Assembly (NCBI RefSeq): GCF_902459555.1
Contig: NZ_CABPSM010000017.1
Location: 1 to 64,000 of the forward strand
DNA length: 64,000 nt
Direction: 5' to 3'
Source of the DNA: Pandoraea horticolens
GTDB taxonomy: Bacteria > Pseudomonadota > Gammaproteobacteria > Burkholderiales > Burkholderiaceae
Shown: positions 28,045-37,505 of the stretch, one piece after another
Numbering within the stretch: the first letter of the stretch is position 1
How the letters are laid out: every line of letters begins with the position of its first letter
Notes under the pieces: generated by a model
Told to the model about the DNA's origin: nothing
Seen by the model: only the letters and a program-made list of their open reading frames with translations
The model's database searches: none
Program-made: the position numbers and the translations under genes

Positions 28045-29829
28045 ATGCAAAAGAATCGCCAGCCCAAGGACGTTACGTTCGCCTCCAGTCCGGTATTGCA
28101 GTCGCGCATGTCGTTGTGGCGCTCCAAACTCGTCGTCATCATGATCACCCTCGCGTTCATCGGGCTGGTCGTGCGAGCGTTCTGGATTGCGGGCCCCGGC
28201 AACGGTTTCTATATAGCGCAGGGCGAAAAACGTTACGAGCACACCATCGTCATGCCTGCGGTGCGCGGCAAGATCGAAGATCGGGATGGCCGCGTGCTCG
28301 CAACCAGTCTGCCGATGCGCACCGTCTGGGCGGTGCCCGCCGAAGTGCCCGACGACCTGTCCGACAGCGACATTCAGAAGGCCAGCAAGCTGCTCGACAT
28401 CCCCGCGAAGGAACTGCGCACCAAGCTCATCGGCGAGAAGAAGTTCGTTTATGTGAAGCGGCAAGTATCGCCGGAAATCGGCAAGCAGGTCGAAGCGCTC
28501 GGCATTCCGGGCGTCTACGAAAGCAGCGAATACAAGCGGTTCTACCCCGAAGGCGACGTTGCGGCGCACGTCGTGGGCTTCACCAACGTTGAAGACAAGG
28601 GGCAGGAGGGCATGGAGCTGGGCGAAGAGCCGCTGCTCGAGGGCACGGCGGGCGTGCGGCGCGTCATCAAGGACCGCATCGGCCGGACCATTCAGGACCT
28701 CGACGACTCCAGCCCCCCGCGCGACGGCAAGGACATTCACCTCACGCTCGACACCCGCGTGCAATACATCGCCTACGCGGCGCTGAAGAACGCGCTCGAT
28801 CGCACGGGCGCGAAAGCCGCCATGGCGGTCGTGATCGATGCGAAAACAGGTCAGGTGCTCGCGTTGGCCAACTTTCCGACATACAACCCGAACGACCGCG
28901 AGCATCTGACGGGCGAACAACTGCGCAACCGCGTGTTCACCGATGTCTTCGAGCCGGGCTCGATTCTCAAGCCCTTCACCATGGCGCTGGCGCTGGACCT
29001 GCATCGTCTGACGCCGGCCACGCTCATCGACACCGGTCCGGGGCGATACGTCTTCGAAGGCGCGACCATCAGCGACGACAGCGCGAACGGCGTGCTCACG
29101 GCGGCCGGCGTCATCCAGAAGTCGAGCAACATCGGCATGACCAAGGTGTCGACCATGCTGCGCGCCGAAGAAATGTGGGACATGTTCACCGAGATCGGTC
29201 TGGGTCAGCAGCCTAAGCTGGGCTTCCCGGGGGCGGTGTCGGGCCGTTTGCGCCCGTATAAGTCGTGGCGGCGCATCGAGCAGGCGACGATGGCCTACGG
29301 CTACGGAATTTCTGCGTCGCTGTTCCAGTTGGCGCGCGCGTACACGATCTTCGCCAACGACGGCGTGCTCGTGCCCATCTCCATCGTCAAGCCGGATACA
29401 CCGGCGCAGCCCGAGGGCGTGCGCGTGATCGATGCGCGCACGGCCGTCGAGATGCGCAAGATGCTGGCCGCCGTGGTCGATACGGGCGGCACCGCCACCA
29501 CGGCGCAGGTGGCCGGTTACAGCATCGGCGGGAAGACCGGCACGGCCTACAAGGCGGGCGCACACGGTTACGACCATTCGAAGTACCGGGCGTCGTTCGT
29601 GGGGATTGCGCCGTTGTCGGCGCCGCGTCTGGTGATTGCCGTGTCGGTGGACGAGCCGAAAGCGTCGCAACACTTTGGCGGGCAGGCCGCCGGGCCTGCG
29701 TTTGCGGAGATCGCGTCGCAGGCGTTGCCGTTGCTGGGCATTCGGCCGGATCTGCCGGTGCGTCCGGGGGTGATTCTGGCGGCACCGACCTCGGATACGC
29801 CGCCGGAGGACAAAGCGCCTCACGGATAA
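28045..29829 (+). CDS. Class B penicillin-binding protein (FtsI/PBP2 family)
   Basis: 594 residues from ATG 28045 (MQKNRQPKDV); an earlier TTG at 27982 would add a spurious leader. One membrane anchor lies near residues 28-48. The dimerisation domain follows (VMPAVRGKIEDRDGRVLA), then the transpeptidase domain with the SxxK motif in EPGSILKPFTMAL, SxN in IQKSSNIGMTK and KTG in SIGGKTGTAYK. It cross-links peptidoglycan at the periplasmic face. It is isolated from the division/cell-wall cluster, so it is probably a second FtsI-type copy used under particular conditions. It ends at a bidirectional terminator shared with the cyo operon. Confidence 0.92.
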   Translation: MQKNRQPKDVTFASSPVLQSRMSLWRSKLVVIMITLAFIGLVVRAFWIAGPGNGFYIAQGEKRYEHTIVMPAVRGKIEDRDGRVLATSLPMRTVWAVPAEVPDDLSDSDIQKASKLLDIPAKELRTKLIGEKKFVYVKRQVSPEIGKQVEALGIPGVYESSEYKRFYPEGDVAAHVVGFTNVEDKGQEGMELGEEPLLEGTAGVRRVIKDRIGRTIQDLDDSSPPRDGKDIHLTLDTRVQYIAYAALKNALDRTGAKAAMAVVIDAKTGQVLALANFPTYNPNDREHLTGEQLRNRVFTDVFEPGSILKPFTMALALDLHRLTPATLIDTGPGRYVFEGATISDDSANGVLTAAGVIQKSSNIGMTKVSTMLRAEEMWDMFTEIGLGQQPKLGFPGAVSGRLRPYKSWRRIEQATMAYGYGISASLFQLARAYTIFANDGVLVPISIVKPDTPAQPEGVRVIDARTAVEMRKMLAAVVDTGGTATTAQVAGYSIGGKTGTAYKAGAHGYDHSKYRASFVGIAPLSAPRLVIAVSVDEPKASQHFGGQAAGPAFAEIASQALPLLGIRPDLPVRPGVILAAPTSDTPPEDKAPHG

Positions 29830-29902
29830 CTCTCATCGGCTCCGTGGGGCATCGGCGCTCAACACCCTCCGTCCTCCCCGAACACCCATCACGAATGCCC
29901 AT

Positions 29903-29939
29903 AAAAAAAGGCGGCCCGGAATTCCGAAGCCGCCTTTTT
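29903..29939. terminator. Bidirectional terminator between the PBP gene and cyoD
   Basis: GGCGGC at 29910-29915 pairs with GCCGCC at 29929-29934, extended by A and T runs on the two sides, so it works as a U-rich terminator on either strand. It ends both the PBP transcript (plus) and the cyoABCD transcript (minus). Confidence 0.85.
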
Positions 29940-29973
29940 CACTTGCCCCGAACCGGCGGGCAAGTTCGGGAAC

Positions 29974-30339
29974 TTACATTCCCGGCATCATCAACGAGTT
30001 GGCGTTGTGCATGATCCACAGCGAGCCGACCAGCACGATGGCCACGATCAGCACGGTGAACAGAAACGCCATCACGTTCCAGCGCTGTTCCGACGAGCGG
30101 TCCATGTGCAGGAAGTAGATCAGGTGGACGATGATCTGCACGAGGGCGGCGCCGAGAATCAGCGGCAGCACCGTCGACGGCGGCATCGTGCCATCCATCA
30201 CCAGCTTGAACGGCACGACCGTCAGGATCACCGCGAGCACGAAGCCGATCAGGTACGACTTCACGCTGCCGTGGCTGCCACCGGCCGCATTGTGGCCAGC
30301 GTCGTGGCCGTGCGATTGCACCGATTTGCTATTGCTCAT
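29974..30339 (-). CDS. cyoD: Cytochrome o ubiquinol oxidase subunit IV CyoD
   Basis: 121 residues with three membrane helices (SYLIGFVLAVILTVVPF, then LPLILGAALVQIIVHLIYFLH and a third near the C-terminus). The His-rich soluble N-terminus (SHGHDAGHNAAGGSHG) is normal for the family. It assists assembly of the cytochrome bo3 oxidase. It starts at the base after the cyoC stop and ends the operon; no cyoE follows. Confidence 0.95.
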   Translation of the reverse strand: MSNSKSVQSHGHDAGHNAAGGSHGSVKSYLIGFVLAVILTVVPFKLVMDGTMPPSTVLPLILGAALVQIIVHLIYFLHMDRSSEQRWNVMAFLFTVLIVAIVLVGSLWIMHNANSLMMPGM

Positions 30340-30966
30340 TTACATCGCTCCCATCAGGTACACGACCGTGAACACGCCGATCCAGACCACGTCCAAGAAG
30401 TGCCAGAACAGCGACAGGCATTGCAGACGCGTGGTGTTGGTGGCGGTCAGGCCCTTCTTGCCGATCTGGAACATCAGAACGGCCATCCACAGCAGGCCCG
30501 AGGCCACGTGCAGACCGTGGGTCGCCACGAGCGCGAAGAACGACGACAGGAAACCGCTGCGGTTCGGGCCGGCACCTTCGAGAATCAGGTGGTGGAACTC
30601 ATACAGTTCCATCGCGATAAACGCGGCGCCCAGCAGCCACGTGATCGCCAGCCAACCCTGCACAGCGCCCTTCTTGCCGTTGTGCAGACCGATCATGGCA
30701 AAGCCATAGGTGATCGACGAGAACAACAGGATGAACGTTTCGACCAGCACGAACTTCAGGTCGAAGAGTTCCTTGCCGGTCGGGCCGCCGGCCGTCGCGT
30801 CGCGCAATACGGCGAACGTCGCGAACAGGCTGGCGAACAGTACCAGGTCGGTCATCAGGTACACCCAGAAACCGAAGATCGTGTTGCCCCCGGTATCGTG
30901 GTGCGCGTGGTCGTGCGCATGCGCATCGGCATGCGCGCCAGAGTGTTTGAGAACTTCGCTCGTCAT
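30340..30966 (-). CDS. cyoC: Cytochrome o ubiquinol oxidase subunit III CyoC
   Basis: 208 residues with five membrane helices, the bo3-type length. The hydrophilic His/Asp-rich start ([17 protein letters not shown]) precedes [21 protein letters not shown]; later [19 protein letters not shown] is the family signature. Part of the heme-copper quinol oxidase of the inner membrane. It starts two bases after cyoB and abuts cyoD. Confidence 0.96.
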   Translation of the reverse strand: MTSEVLKHSGAHADAHAHDHAHHDTGGNTIFGFWVYLMTDLVLFASLFATFAVLRDATAGGPTGKELFDLKFVLVETFILLFSSITYGFAMIGLHNGKKGAVQGWLAITWLLGAAFIAMELYEFHHLILEGAGPNRSGFLSSFFALVATHGLHVASGLLWMAVLMFQIGKKGLTATNTTRLQCLSLFWHFLDVVWIGVFTVVYLMGAM

Positions 30967-30968
30967 GA

Positions 30969-32957
30969 TTAAGCCTTTGCTGCTGTGGCCAGTGCCTGAT
31001 GGTGAGCCGATTCAATGGCCACCACTTCCGGCGACTGCACGTAGTAGTCGATCGAATCGTCGTTGCTGCGGCAGATGAACGTCAAGATCATGCCGGCGAA
31101 GCCAACGATAGCCAGCCACCAGATGTGCCAGATGGCCGCGAAACCGAACACCAGCGAGAACGCACTGATGATGAAACCGGCGCCGGTGTTCTTCGGCATG
31201 TGGATCGGGGCGTAGCTCGTCTTCAGATCGCTCTTGATGCCGTGCGCCTTGCGATAGGCCAGCTCGTCGACGTCATGCACGCGCGGCTCTTCGGCAAAGT
31301 TGTAGAACTGCGGCGGCGACGACGTCATCCACTCCAGCGTACGGCCGTTCCAGGGGTCGCCCGTGGTGTCGGCCAGCGCCTTGCGGTTCTTGATCGAGAC
31401 AACCAGTTGCAGCACCTGGAAACCGATACCGGCGGCGATGAACAGCGCACCAATCAGCGCGGCGATCAGCCACGGCTGCCAATCCGGGTTGCTGTAGTGG
31501 TTCAGGCGACGGGTCATGCCCATCAGGCCCAGCACATACAGCGGCATGAACGCGAGGTAGAAGCCGATCAGCCAGCACCAGAAGCTTGCCTTGCCCAGAC
31601 GTTCGTCGAGCTTGAAGCCGAAGGCCTTCGGGAACCAGTAGTTCATACCGGCGATGTAACCGAACAGCACGCCGCCGATGATCACGTTGTGGAAGTGAGC
31701 AATCAGGAACAGCGAGTTGTGCAGCACGAAGTCGGCGCCCGGCACGGCCAGCAGCACGCCGGTCATACCACCGATCACGAACGTGACGATGAAGCCCAGC
31801 GTCCACAGCACCGGCACGGTCATTTGCACGCGACCGCGGTACATCGTGAACAGCCAGTTGAAGATCTTCACGCCGGTCGGGATCGAGATAATCATCGTCG
31901 CGATACCGAAGAAGGCGTTCACGTTGGCACCGGAGCCCATCGTGAAGAAGTGGTGCGCCCACACGAGGAACGACAGCACCATGATCGCGGCCGTGGCGTA
32001 CACCATCGACTTGTAGCCGAACAGCTTCTTGCCCGAGAACGTCGAGATGATTTCCGAGAAGATACCGAACGCCGGCAAGATCAGGATGTACACCTCCGGG
32101 TGCCCCCAGATCCAGATCAGGTTGATGTACATCATCGGGTTGCCGCCCAACTCATTCGTGAAGAAATGGAAGTCGAGGTAGCGGTCCAGCGAGAGCAGCG
32201 CCAGGGTCACCGTCAGCACCGGGAATGCAGCGCACACCAGCACCATCGTGCACAGCGAGGTCCAGGTGAAGATCGGCATCTTCATCAGGTTCATGCCCGG
32301 CGCGCGCATCTTCAGAATCGTGACGACGAAGTTCACACCGGTGAGCAACGTCCCCAGACCCGATATCTGCAAGGCCCAGATGTAGTAATCCACCCCCACG
32401 CCCGGACTATATTGAATGCCCGAGAGCGGCGGGTAAGCCAGCCAGCCCGTGCGAGCGAATTCACCCAGGCCCAGCGACAGGTTCACCAGCGCAGCGCCGG
32501 CCACGAACAGCCAGAACGACAGCGTGTTCAGGAACGGGAACGCCACGTCGCGTGCGCCGATCTGCAGCGGCACCACGAGGTTCACCAGCCCCGTCATGAA
32601 AGGCATCGCCACGAAGAAGATCATGATCACGCCGTGGGCGGTGAAGATCTGGTCGTAGTGATCCGGCGGGAGAATACCGCCCGAGTTGTGGGCGAGCGCC
32701 AGTTGCGTACGCATCATCATGGCGTCGGCAAAGCCGCGCAACAGCATGACGAGCGAGACGAGCACGTACATCACGCCGATCTTCTTGTGATCGACCGACG
32801 TGACCCACTCGTTCCACAGGTACTTCCATTTGCCGAAGTAGGTGAGCAACGCGACGATGCCCAGTACCCCGAGCACCATCATGCCGACCGCGCCGACGAT
32901 GATCGGCTCGTGGTACGGAATGGCTTCGAGAGTCAGTTTGCCAAACAGCGTTGACAT
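30969..32957 (-). CDS. cyoB: Cytochrome o ubiquinol oxidase subunit I CyoB
   Basis: 662 residues, the normal size. This subunit reduces O2 to water at a heme o3-CuB centre and pumps protons. The heme b ligand is in [13 protein letters not shown], the CuB/Tyr cross-link region in [17 protein letters not shown], two CuB histidines in [12 protein letters not shown], and the heme ligands in [12 protein letters not shown]. About 14-15 membrane helices are evident. It lies six bases after cyoA in a tight minus-strand operon. Confidence 0.98.
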   Translation of the reverse strand: MSTLFGKLTLEAIPYHEPIIVGAVGMMVLGVLGIVALLTYFGKWKYLWNEWVTSVDHKKIGVMYVLVSLVMLLRGFADAMMMRTQLALAHNSGGILPPDHYDQIFTAHGVIMIFFVAMPFMTGLVNLVVPLQIGARDVAFPFLNTLSFWLFVAGAALVNLSLGLGEFARTGWLAYPPLSGIQYSPGVGVDYYIWALQISGLGTLLTGVNFVVTILKMRAPGMNLMKMPIFTWTSLCTMVLVCAAFPVLTVTLALLSLDRYLDFHFFTNELGGNPMMYINLIWIWGHPEVYILILPAFGIFSEIISTFSGKKLFGYKSMVYATAAIMVLSFLVWAHHFFTMGSGANVNAFFGIATMIISIPTGVKIFNWLFTMYRGRVQMTVPVLWTLGFIVTFVIGGMTGVLLAVPGADFVLHNSLFLIAHFHNVIIGGVLFGYIAGMNYWFPKAFGFKLDERLGKASFWCWLIGFYLAFMPLYVLGLMGMTRRLNHYSNPDWQPWLIAALIGALFIAAGIGFQVLQLVVSIKNRKALADTTGDPWNGRTLEWMTSSPPQFYNFAEEPRVHDVDELAYRKAHGIKSDLKTSYAPIHMPKNTGAGFIISAFSLVFGFAAIWHIWWLAIVGFAGMILTFICRSNDDSIDYYVQSPEVVAIESAHHQALATAAKA

Positions 32958-32963
32958 TGTTGT

Positions 32964-34025
32964 TTACTCCTTGTGCGCGTGCGCGGCCGTACCGGCGTGC
33001 ATCGCGTGCGCGCCGGCGTTGTCCATGGCCATGGTCGTCGACTGGCCGTTCTGCCCATTCGCAGCGGCGGCCGGAGCCGTCGCGGCGTCAGCGCCCGCGC
33101 CCTTCATTTCCATCTTCATGTCCATGCCCTTCATTTCCATGGCGCCGTGGTTTTCATGGCCTTCGTGCTGCTCGGCCATGCCCGTTGCCATCGGGGCGTG
33201 CAGGATCGATTCGAACATCTTCGCGTCGACCGAGCTGTAGTACGTGACCGGCGTGTTCTCGCTCATCGGCACGAGCGAAGCGTAGGTATCCTTATCCAGG
33301 ACCTTCTTCGACTCACGCACCTTGGCGACCCATTGCTGGAAGTCGCTGTCGGTCATCGCCAGCGTCTTGAAACGCATGCCCGAGAAGCCGCCGCCGCTGT
33401 AGTTCGCCGAAATGCCGTCGTACGAGCCGACGTGATTGGCGATCAGGTGCAGCTTCGTTTCCATACCAGCCATCGAGTAGATCTGGCTACCCAATTGCGG
33501 AATGAAGAACGAATTCATGATCGATTCCGAGGTGATCTTGAAATTCACCGGGGTATCGACCGGAACGGCCAACTCGTTGATCGACGCAATGCCCTGTTCC
33601 GGGTAGATGAACAACCATTTGTAGTTCATCGACACGACTTCGACCGTAATCGGCTTCACTTCGCTTTCCAGCGGCTTGTACGGATCGAGTTCGTGGGTGG
33701 TGACCCAGGTAATGCGCGCGAGAATCGCAATGATGATGATCGGCACGAGCCAGACCACGACCTCAATGGCCGTCGAGTGCGACCAGTTCGGCTCATAGCG
33801 CGCCGACTTGTTGCTCGCGCGATACTTCCACGCGAACCACAGCGTCATCAGGATGACCGGAATCACCACAATCAACATCAGCCAGGTGGCCGTGAGGATC
33901 AGGTTCTTGTTCTCTACTCCGATCTGCCCCTTAGGGTCGAGCAGCGTCATGCCGCAGCCAGCCAAAAGCAGCGGCGAGCACAAGGCGAGGAGCCTAAACA
34001 ATCGCGGGTTTCTGTGTTTCTTCAT
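32964..34025 (-). CDS. cyoA: Cytochrome o ubiquinol oxidase subunit II CyoA with Met/His-rich tail
   Basis: 353 residues from ATG 34025. The lipoprotein signal ends in LLLAGC; two membrane helices follow ([20 protein letters not shown] and [20 protein letters not shown]), then the periplasmic cupredoxin domain ([40 protein letters not shown]). As usual for quinol oxidases, the CuA ligands are absent. After about residue 280 there is a long low-complexity tail rich in Met, His, Ala and Gly (for example [10 protein letters not shown] and [17 protein letters not shown]), which looks metal-binding and is longer than in the E. coli protein. First gene of cyoABCD. Confidence 0.96.
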   Translation of the reverse strand: MKKHRNPRLFRLLALCSPLLLAGCGMTLLDPKGQIGVENKNLILTATWLMLIVVIPVILMTLWFAWKYRASNKSARYEPNWSHSTAIEVVVWLVPIIIIAILARITWVTTHELDPYKPLESEVKPITVEVVSMNYKWLFIYPEQGIASINELAVPVDTPVNFKITSESIMNSFFIPQLGSQIYSMAGMETKLHLIANHVGSYDGISANYSGGGFSGMRFKTLAMTDSDFQQWVAKVRESKKVLDKDTYASLVPMSENTPVTYYSSVDAKMFESILHAPMATGMAEQHEGHENHGAMEMKGMDMKMEMKGAGADAATAPAAAANGQNGQSTTMAMDNAGAHAMHAGTAAHAHKE

Positions 34026-34535
34026 GTCACACGACAGGGTTGAGTTGGCCAGCGAACGGCGCAACACGGGCTTACCGGCCTGATGCAGGGTCGCAGGAGG
34101 TTGGCAAGGGTTAAGGTGGGACGGGAGCAGTCGTCGCGCCGGTATTGCACCGGTCGAACTACGACGACCGTGTCATCGAAAAGACGGGAACCGGGGCAGA
34201 TTGCCGCCCGCAGACCTCAAGTCACTGTCCGACTTCTTGTCTTTTACTTCCATCACGGTGCGGCATTATGCCGAAGTTTAATTAGGCCGGACATCGCGCA
34301 CCTGCTGGCGCGACAATGTGTCGCGCAGGCTTCACGCGTACGCGCGCGACGATTTCCAAGCAGATCGGCACCTGTTTGGCGGTAAACGCTGTGCAATGCA
34401 GCAATTCGGAAAGGTTCTTGGATTTCAAGAGGTGCGACGTTGTGTCGCACCTTGTTTTGCGGTGTCGCAGCGAAATGCACCGACTTGGTGCGAAAGATCG
34501 CTGGAATGTAGGTGAGATGTATTGTGCCCGGCTTT
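34026..34535. other. Long cyo upstream region with dyads and repeated GTGTCGC
   Basis: No gene is visible in these 510 bases. The region must hold the cyoA promoter (minus strand). Two perfect dyads occur: GCGCGACA-N3-TGTCGCGC at 34308-34326 and AGGTGCGAC-N5-GTCGCACCT at 34430-34452. GTGTCGC occurs three times (34318, 34442, 34462). These are candidate regulator sites or processing hairpins. Confidence 0.6.
34430..34452. repeat. Perfect 9-bp inverted repeat
   Basis: AGGTGCGAC and GTCGCACCT are separated by five bases. With the related dyad at 34308-34326 it shares the core GCGAC/GTCGC, so the two could bind the same protein. A role as the terminator of the LysE-type gene ending at 34536 is less likely because no U-run follows on the minus strand. 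Confidence 0.6.
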
Positions 34536-35165
34536 TCAGTCGAGCGACAAGCGCACGGCGAACGCCATGAGCGCAGCGCCGAACGACCAGCGTTGTATTT
34601 TTTGTGCAAGCGGACGGGTGCGCAACCAGCGCGCGATGCGGGCCGCGCCGAACGCGAGCGCGACATCGAAAATTGCCCCCACGACCAGCAACAGCACGCC
34701 GAGTTCGAGCACTTGAGTCCAGACCGGGCCGGCTTCGGCGCGGATGAACTGGGGCAGCAGCACCGAACAGAACAGCAGCGCCTTCGGGTTGAGCACGCTC
34801 GAGAGCACGCCGCGCCGCACAGCGTGCGAGAGCGGCACGGCAGCCTGCGTTGGCGCCTCGGTCATCTCCATGCCGAAGGCCGGCGAGCGCCAGATCTGGA
34901 TGGCCACCCATGCAAGGTAGAGCGCGCCCGCGATACGCACCGTCTCGAATAGCCACGGCGCCGCGCGCAGCAGCGCCGCCACACCGCACGCCGAGAGGGT
35001 CACATGTCCGGCGCGCGCCAGCGCCAGTCCGCCGGCGGAGGCCAGGCCGTGTCGCACGCCGCGCGTCATGCTCGTCTGCATGACCAGCGCCATGTCCGGG
35101 CCGGGCAATGCGTAGACGACGATCAGAGCGCCGACGAAAACGGTGAGCAACTGCAGCGAAACCAT
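34536..35165 (-). CDS. LysE/RhtB family exporter
   Basis: 209 residues from ATG 35165, with AGGGGA seven bases upstream; a longer frame to 35246 lacks a good site. Six membrane segments. The signature YALPGPDMALVMQTSMTRGVRHG is near residue 20 and SVLNPKALLFCSVLLPQF near residue 120. It is divergent from an Lrp/AsnC gene, a common pairing in which the regulator turns on the amino-acid exporter. Confidence 0.92.
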   Translation of the reverse strand: MVSLQLLTVFVGALIVVYALPGPDMALVMQTSMTRGVRHGLASAGGLALARAGHVTLSACGVAALLRAAPWLFETVRIAGALYLAWVAIQIWRSPAFGMEMTEAPTQAAVPLSHAVRRGVLSSVLNPKALLFCSVLLPQFIRAEAGPVWTQVLELGVLLLVVGAIFDVALAFGAARIARWLRTRPLAQKIQRWSFGAALMAFAVRLSLD

Positions 35166-35433
35166 GATTTTTCCCCTGACGGCAAGAGTGGCCAAAACGA
35201 GATTAATGATCCCGCCAAATAACGAGAGATACATGGCGTTTTCCACCCAATATTATTTATATATATGGCGCATTCCACCAATAATAACCATATAATCGAA
35301 AAATCCCCCAACGTCGTCAGGTGCAGCATTACCGACAGGCTTAATCCGGAAGGATGAGGGCAACACTTTCCCGTCATCGCAGATCGTGGTGGAATGCCAT
35401 CTTTGCAGCAGCTTTCGTAGCGGGATACCAACA

Positions 35434-35898
35434 ATGAACGAACTCGACGCCATCGATCAGGCGATTCTCGCCATCGTCCAACGCGATGGCCGCATCTCCA
35501 ACGCCCGGCTCGCCGAGCGTGTGGCGCTCTCCGAAACGCCCTGCGCACGGCGTTTGAAACGCCTCGAAGCCGAGGGCTACATCACGGGTTATCGGGCCGA
35601 ACTGTCGCACCGCGCGCTGGGTCTGGGCGTGACGGCCTTCGTCCATGTACGCTTTGCCGTGCACGACCGCGCGCTGTCCGAGCAATTCGAGCGCGAAGTG
35701 CAAGCCATCGACCGGATCGTGTCGTGCCACAACATTTCCGGCAGCGCGGACTATCTGCTCGGGGTAGTCGCCACCGATCTCGACGATTACGGCATGTTCA
35801 CGCGCGACGTGCTGCGCGCCCTGCCCGGCGTGTCGTCGATCGAATCGATGCTGTCGCTGCGCGAAGTCAAACGCGATACCGGCGCGCCGTTGCTGTAA
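35434..35898 (+). CDS. Lrp/AsnC family regulator
   Basis: 154 residues from MNELDAIDQAI. The N-terminal winged helix-turn-helix (RISNARLAERVALSETPCARRLKRLE) is followed by the RAM ligand-binding domain (VTAFVHVRF to CHNISGSADYLLGVV). The divergent neighbour is an amino-acid exporter, its likely target; the 268-base region between them is AT-rich with TATATA-type stretches that suit Lrp binding. The ribosome binding site is weak (GGGAT). Confidence 0.92.
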   Translation: MNELDAIDQAILAIVQRDGRISNARLAERVALSETPCARRLKRLEAEGYITGYRAELSHRALGLGVTAFVHVRFAVHDRALSEQFEREVQAIDRIVSCHNISGSADYLLGVVATDLDDYGMFTRDVLRALPGVSSIESMLSLREVKRDTGAPLL

Positions 35899-35966
35899 TT
35901 CGACTCACAGTGGCGTGGCGCGAGTTTGCCCGTAAAATATCGGGCTGACCCGACCTTAGGTGCCTC

Positions 35967-37505
35967 ATGCCGGACGCCATGCCTGCCGTACCTTCCCAGC
36001 CGACCGCCTCGTCTTACGCTGCCAATGGCGCCAGCGGCGCGAGTGACGACGCACTGATGTTCGACCTCGCGCCGGTCTCCCTCTGGCTCGAAGACTTCAG
36101 CGGCGTGAAGCAGTTGTTCGACGAATGGCGTGCACAAGGTGTCACCGACCTGCGCGCCCACTTCAAGACCGACCCGGCCCATGTCTCGGCATGCTCGCGA
36201 CGCATTCGCGTCATCAAGGTCAATCGCCGGACATTGACGATGTTCAACGCAGCGTCGCTCGATACGCTCGTGGCCAACCTGCCGCGCGTGTTCCGCGACG
36301 ACATGCTCAAGACCCACGTCGAAGAGCTTTGCCAACTGTGGGACGGTCGCACGCACTTCACGAGCAAGACCGTCAACTACACGCTCGACGGCCGCCGTCT
36401 GGATGTGCTGCTCAACGGCTCGGTACTGCCCGGCCACGAAAGCACCTTCGAGCGCGTGCTGATCTCGCTCGAAGACGTGACCGAACTCGAGCACGCACGC
36501 CAGCGCGTGACAATGGGCGAGGAATATGCGCGAGGCCTCTTCGAGTACTCACCAGTCTCGTTATGGGTCGAGGATTTCAGCGCGATCAAACTGCTGCTCG
36601 ACGATGCCCGCTCACGCGGCATTACCGACTTCCGCACTTTCACCGACGTTCACCCCGAATTCGTCGAGCGCTGCATGAACGAGATCCACGTGCTCGATGT
36701 GAACCGCCACACGCTGGCGATGTTCGTCGCGCCCGACAAAGCCACCCTGCTCGCCCGCCTGCCCGATGTGTTTCGCGACGACATGCGGCACAACTTCCGC
36801 GAGCAGTTGATCGACCTATGGGACAACAAGCTCTTCCAGCAACGCGAAGTCATCAACTACGCGCTCGACGGCAATGAGATCAACGTCCATCTTCAATTCG
36901 CGGTGCTGCCGGGTCACGAGCCGCGCTGGGATCTGGTGCTCGTTGCCCTCACAGACATCACCGCGCGCAAGAAGGCCGAGTCGTATCTCGAATTCCTCGG
37001 CAAGCACGACGTGCTTACCAAGCTGCGCAACCGCTCGTTCTATGTGGACGAACTCAACCGGCTCGAGCGCAAGGGGCCGTACCCGGTGACGGTGATCGTG
37101 GCCGATCTGAATGGCCTGAAGCTCGTGAACGATCAGTTGGGGCATGCCGCCGGCGATGGGCTGCTGCGACGCGCAGGTGAAGTGCTGGGCAAGGCCATTG
37201 CCGCACCGCAGATTGCCGCGCGCATCGGCGGCGACGAGTTCGCCTTGCTGCTGCCCTCCACCGACACCACCGGCGGCGCGGCGATGATCGAGAGTATTCG
37301 CCAACTCGTGGAGTTGAACAATTCGTTCTATCCGGGCACGCCACTCTCATTCTCGATGGGCATGGCGACGTGCGAAGCCGGCGAGCGGCTCGAAGCCACG
37401 ATTCAACGCGCCGATCTGCTGATGTACGAAGAAAAACGCAGTCACTATGCCGGTAGCGTGAACGAGCGGCGCGCGACTGACGGCACAGGCGGCAGCGGCG
37501 CGTAA
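35967..37505 (+). CDS. Diguanylate cyclase with two tandem PAS-like domains
   Basis: 512 residues. Two homologous sensor repeats are seen: about residues 29-175 (APVSLWLEDFSGVKQLFD...VFRDDM) and about 190-335 (SPVSLWVEDFSAIKLLLD...VFRDDM), clearly an internal duplication. A GGDEF domain at about 345-495 has the intact active-site motif in RIGGDEFALLLPS, so c-di-GMP synthesis is expected. The RxxD inhibitory site normally found five residues before GGDEF is absent (AAPQ there). No membrane helix, so it is cytoplasmic. Its 3' end overlaps the convergent LysR gene by about 60 bases. Confidence 0.92.
   Translation: MPDAMPAVPSQPTASSYAANGASGASDDALMFDLAPVSLWLEDFSGVKQLFDEWRAQGVTDLRAHFKTDPAHVSACSRRIRVIKVNRRTLTMFNAASLDTLVANLPRVFRDDMLKTHVEELCQLWDGRTHFTSKTVNYTLDGRRLDVLLNGSVLPGHESTFERVLISLEDVTELEHARQRVTMGEEYARGLFEYSPVSLWVEDFSAIKLLLDDARSRGITDFRTFTDVHPEFVERCMNEIHVLDVNRHTLAMFVAPDKATLLARLPDVFRDDMRHNFREQLIDLWDNKLFQQREVINYALDGNEINVHLQFAVLPGHEPRWDLVLVALTDITARKKAESYLEFLGKHDVLTKLRNRSFYVDELNRLERKGPYPVTVIVADLNGLKLVNDQLGHAAGDGLLRRAGEVLGKAIAAPQIAARIGGDEFALLLPSTDTTGGAAMIESIRQLVELNNSFYPGTPLSFSMGMATCEAGERLEATIQRADLLMYEEKRSHYAGSVNERRATDGTGGSGA

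Noticed and set aside
28006-29823. 605-codon minus-strand frame antisense to the PBP gene
   Set aside because: Arg/His-rich composition without motifs; the plus strand encodes a complete transpeptidase.
30999-32954. 651-codon plus-strand frame antisense to cyoB
   Set aside because: It mirrors cyoB codon positions, is rich in His, Arg, Gln and Asp with no domain, and cyoB on the other strand has every expected ligand. It is a GC-rich shadow frame.
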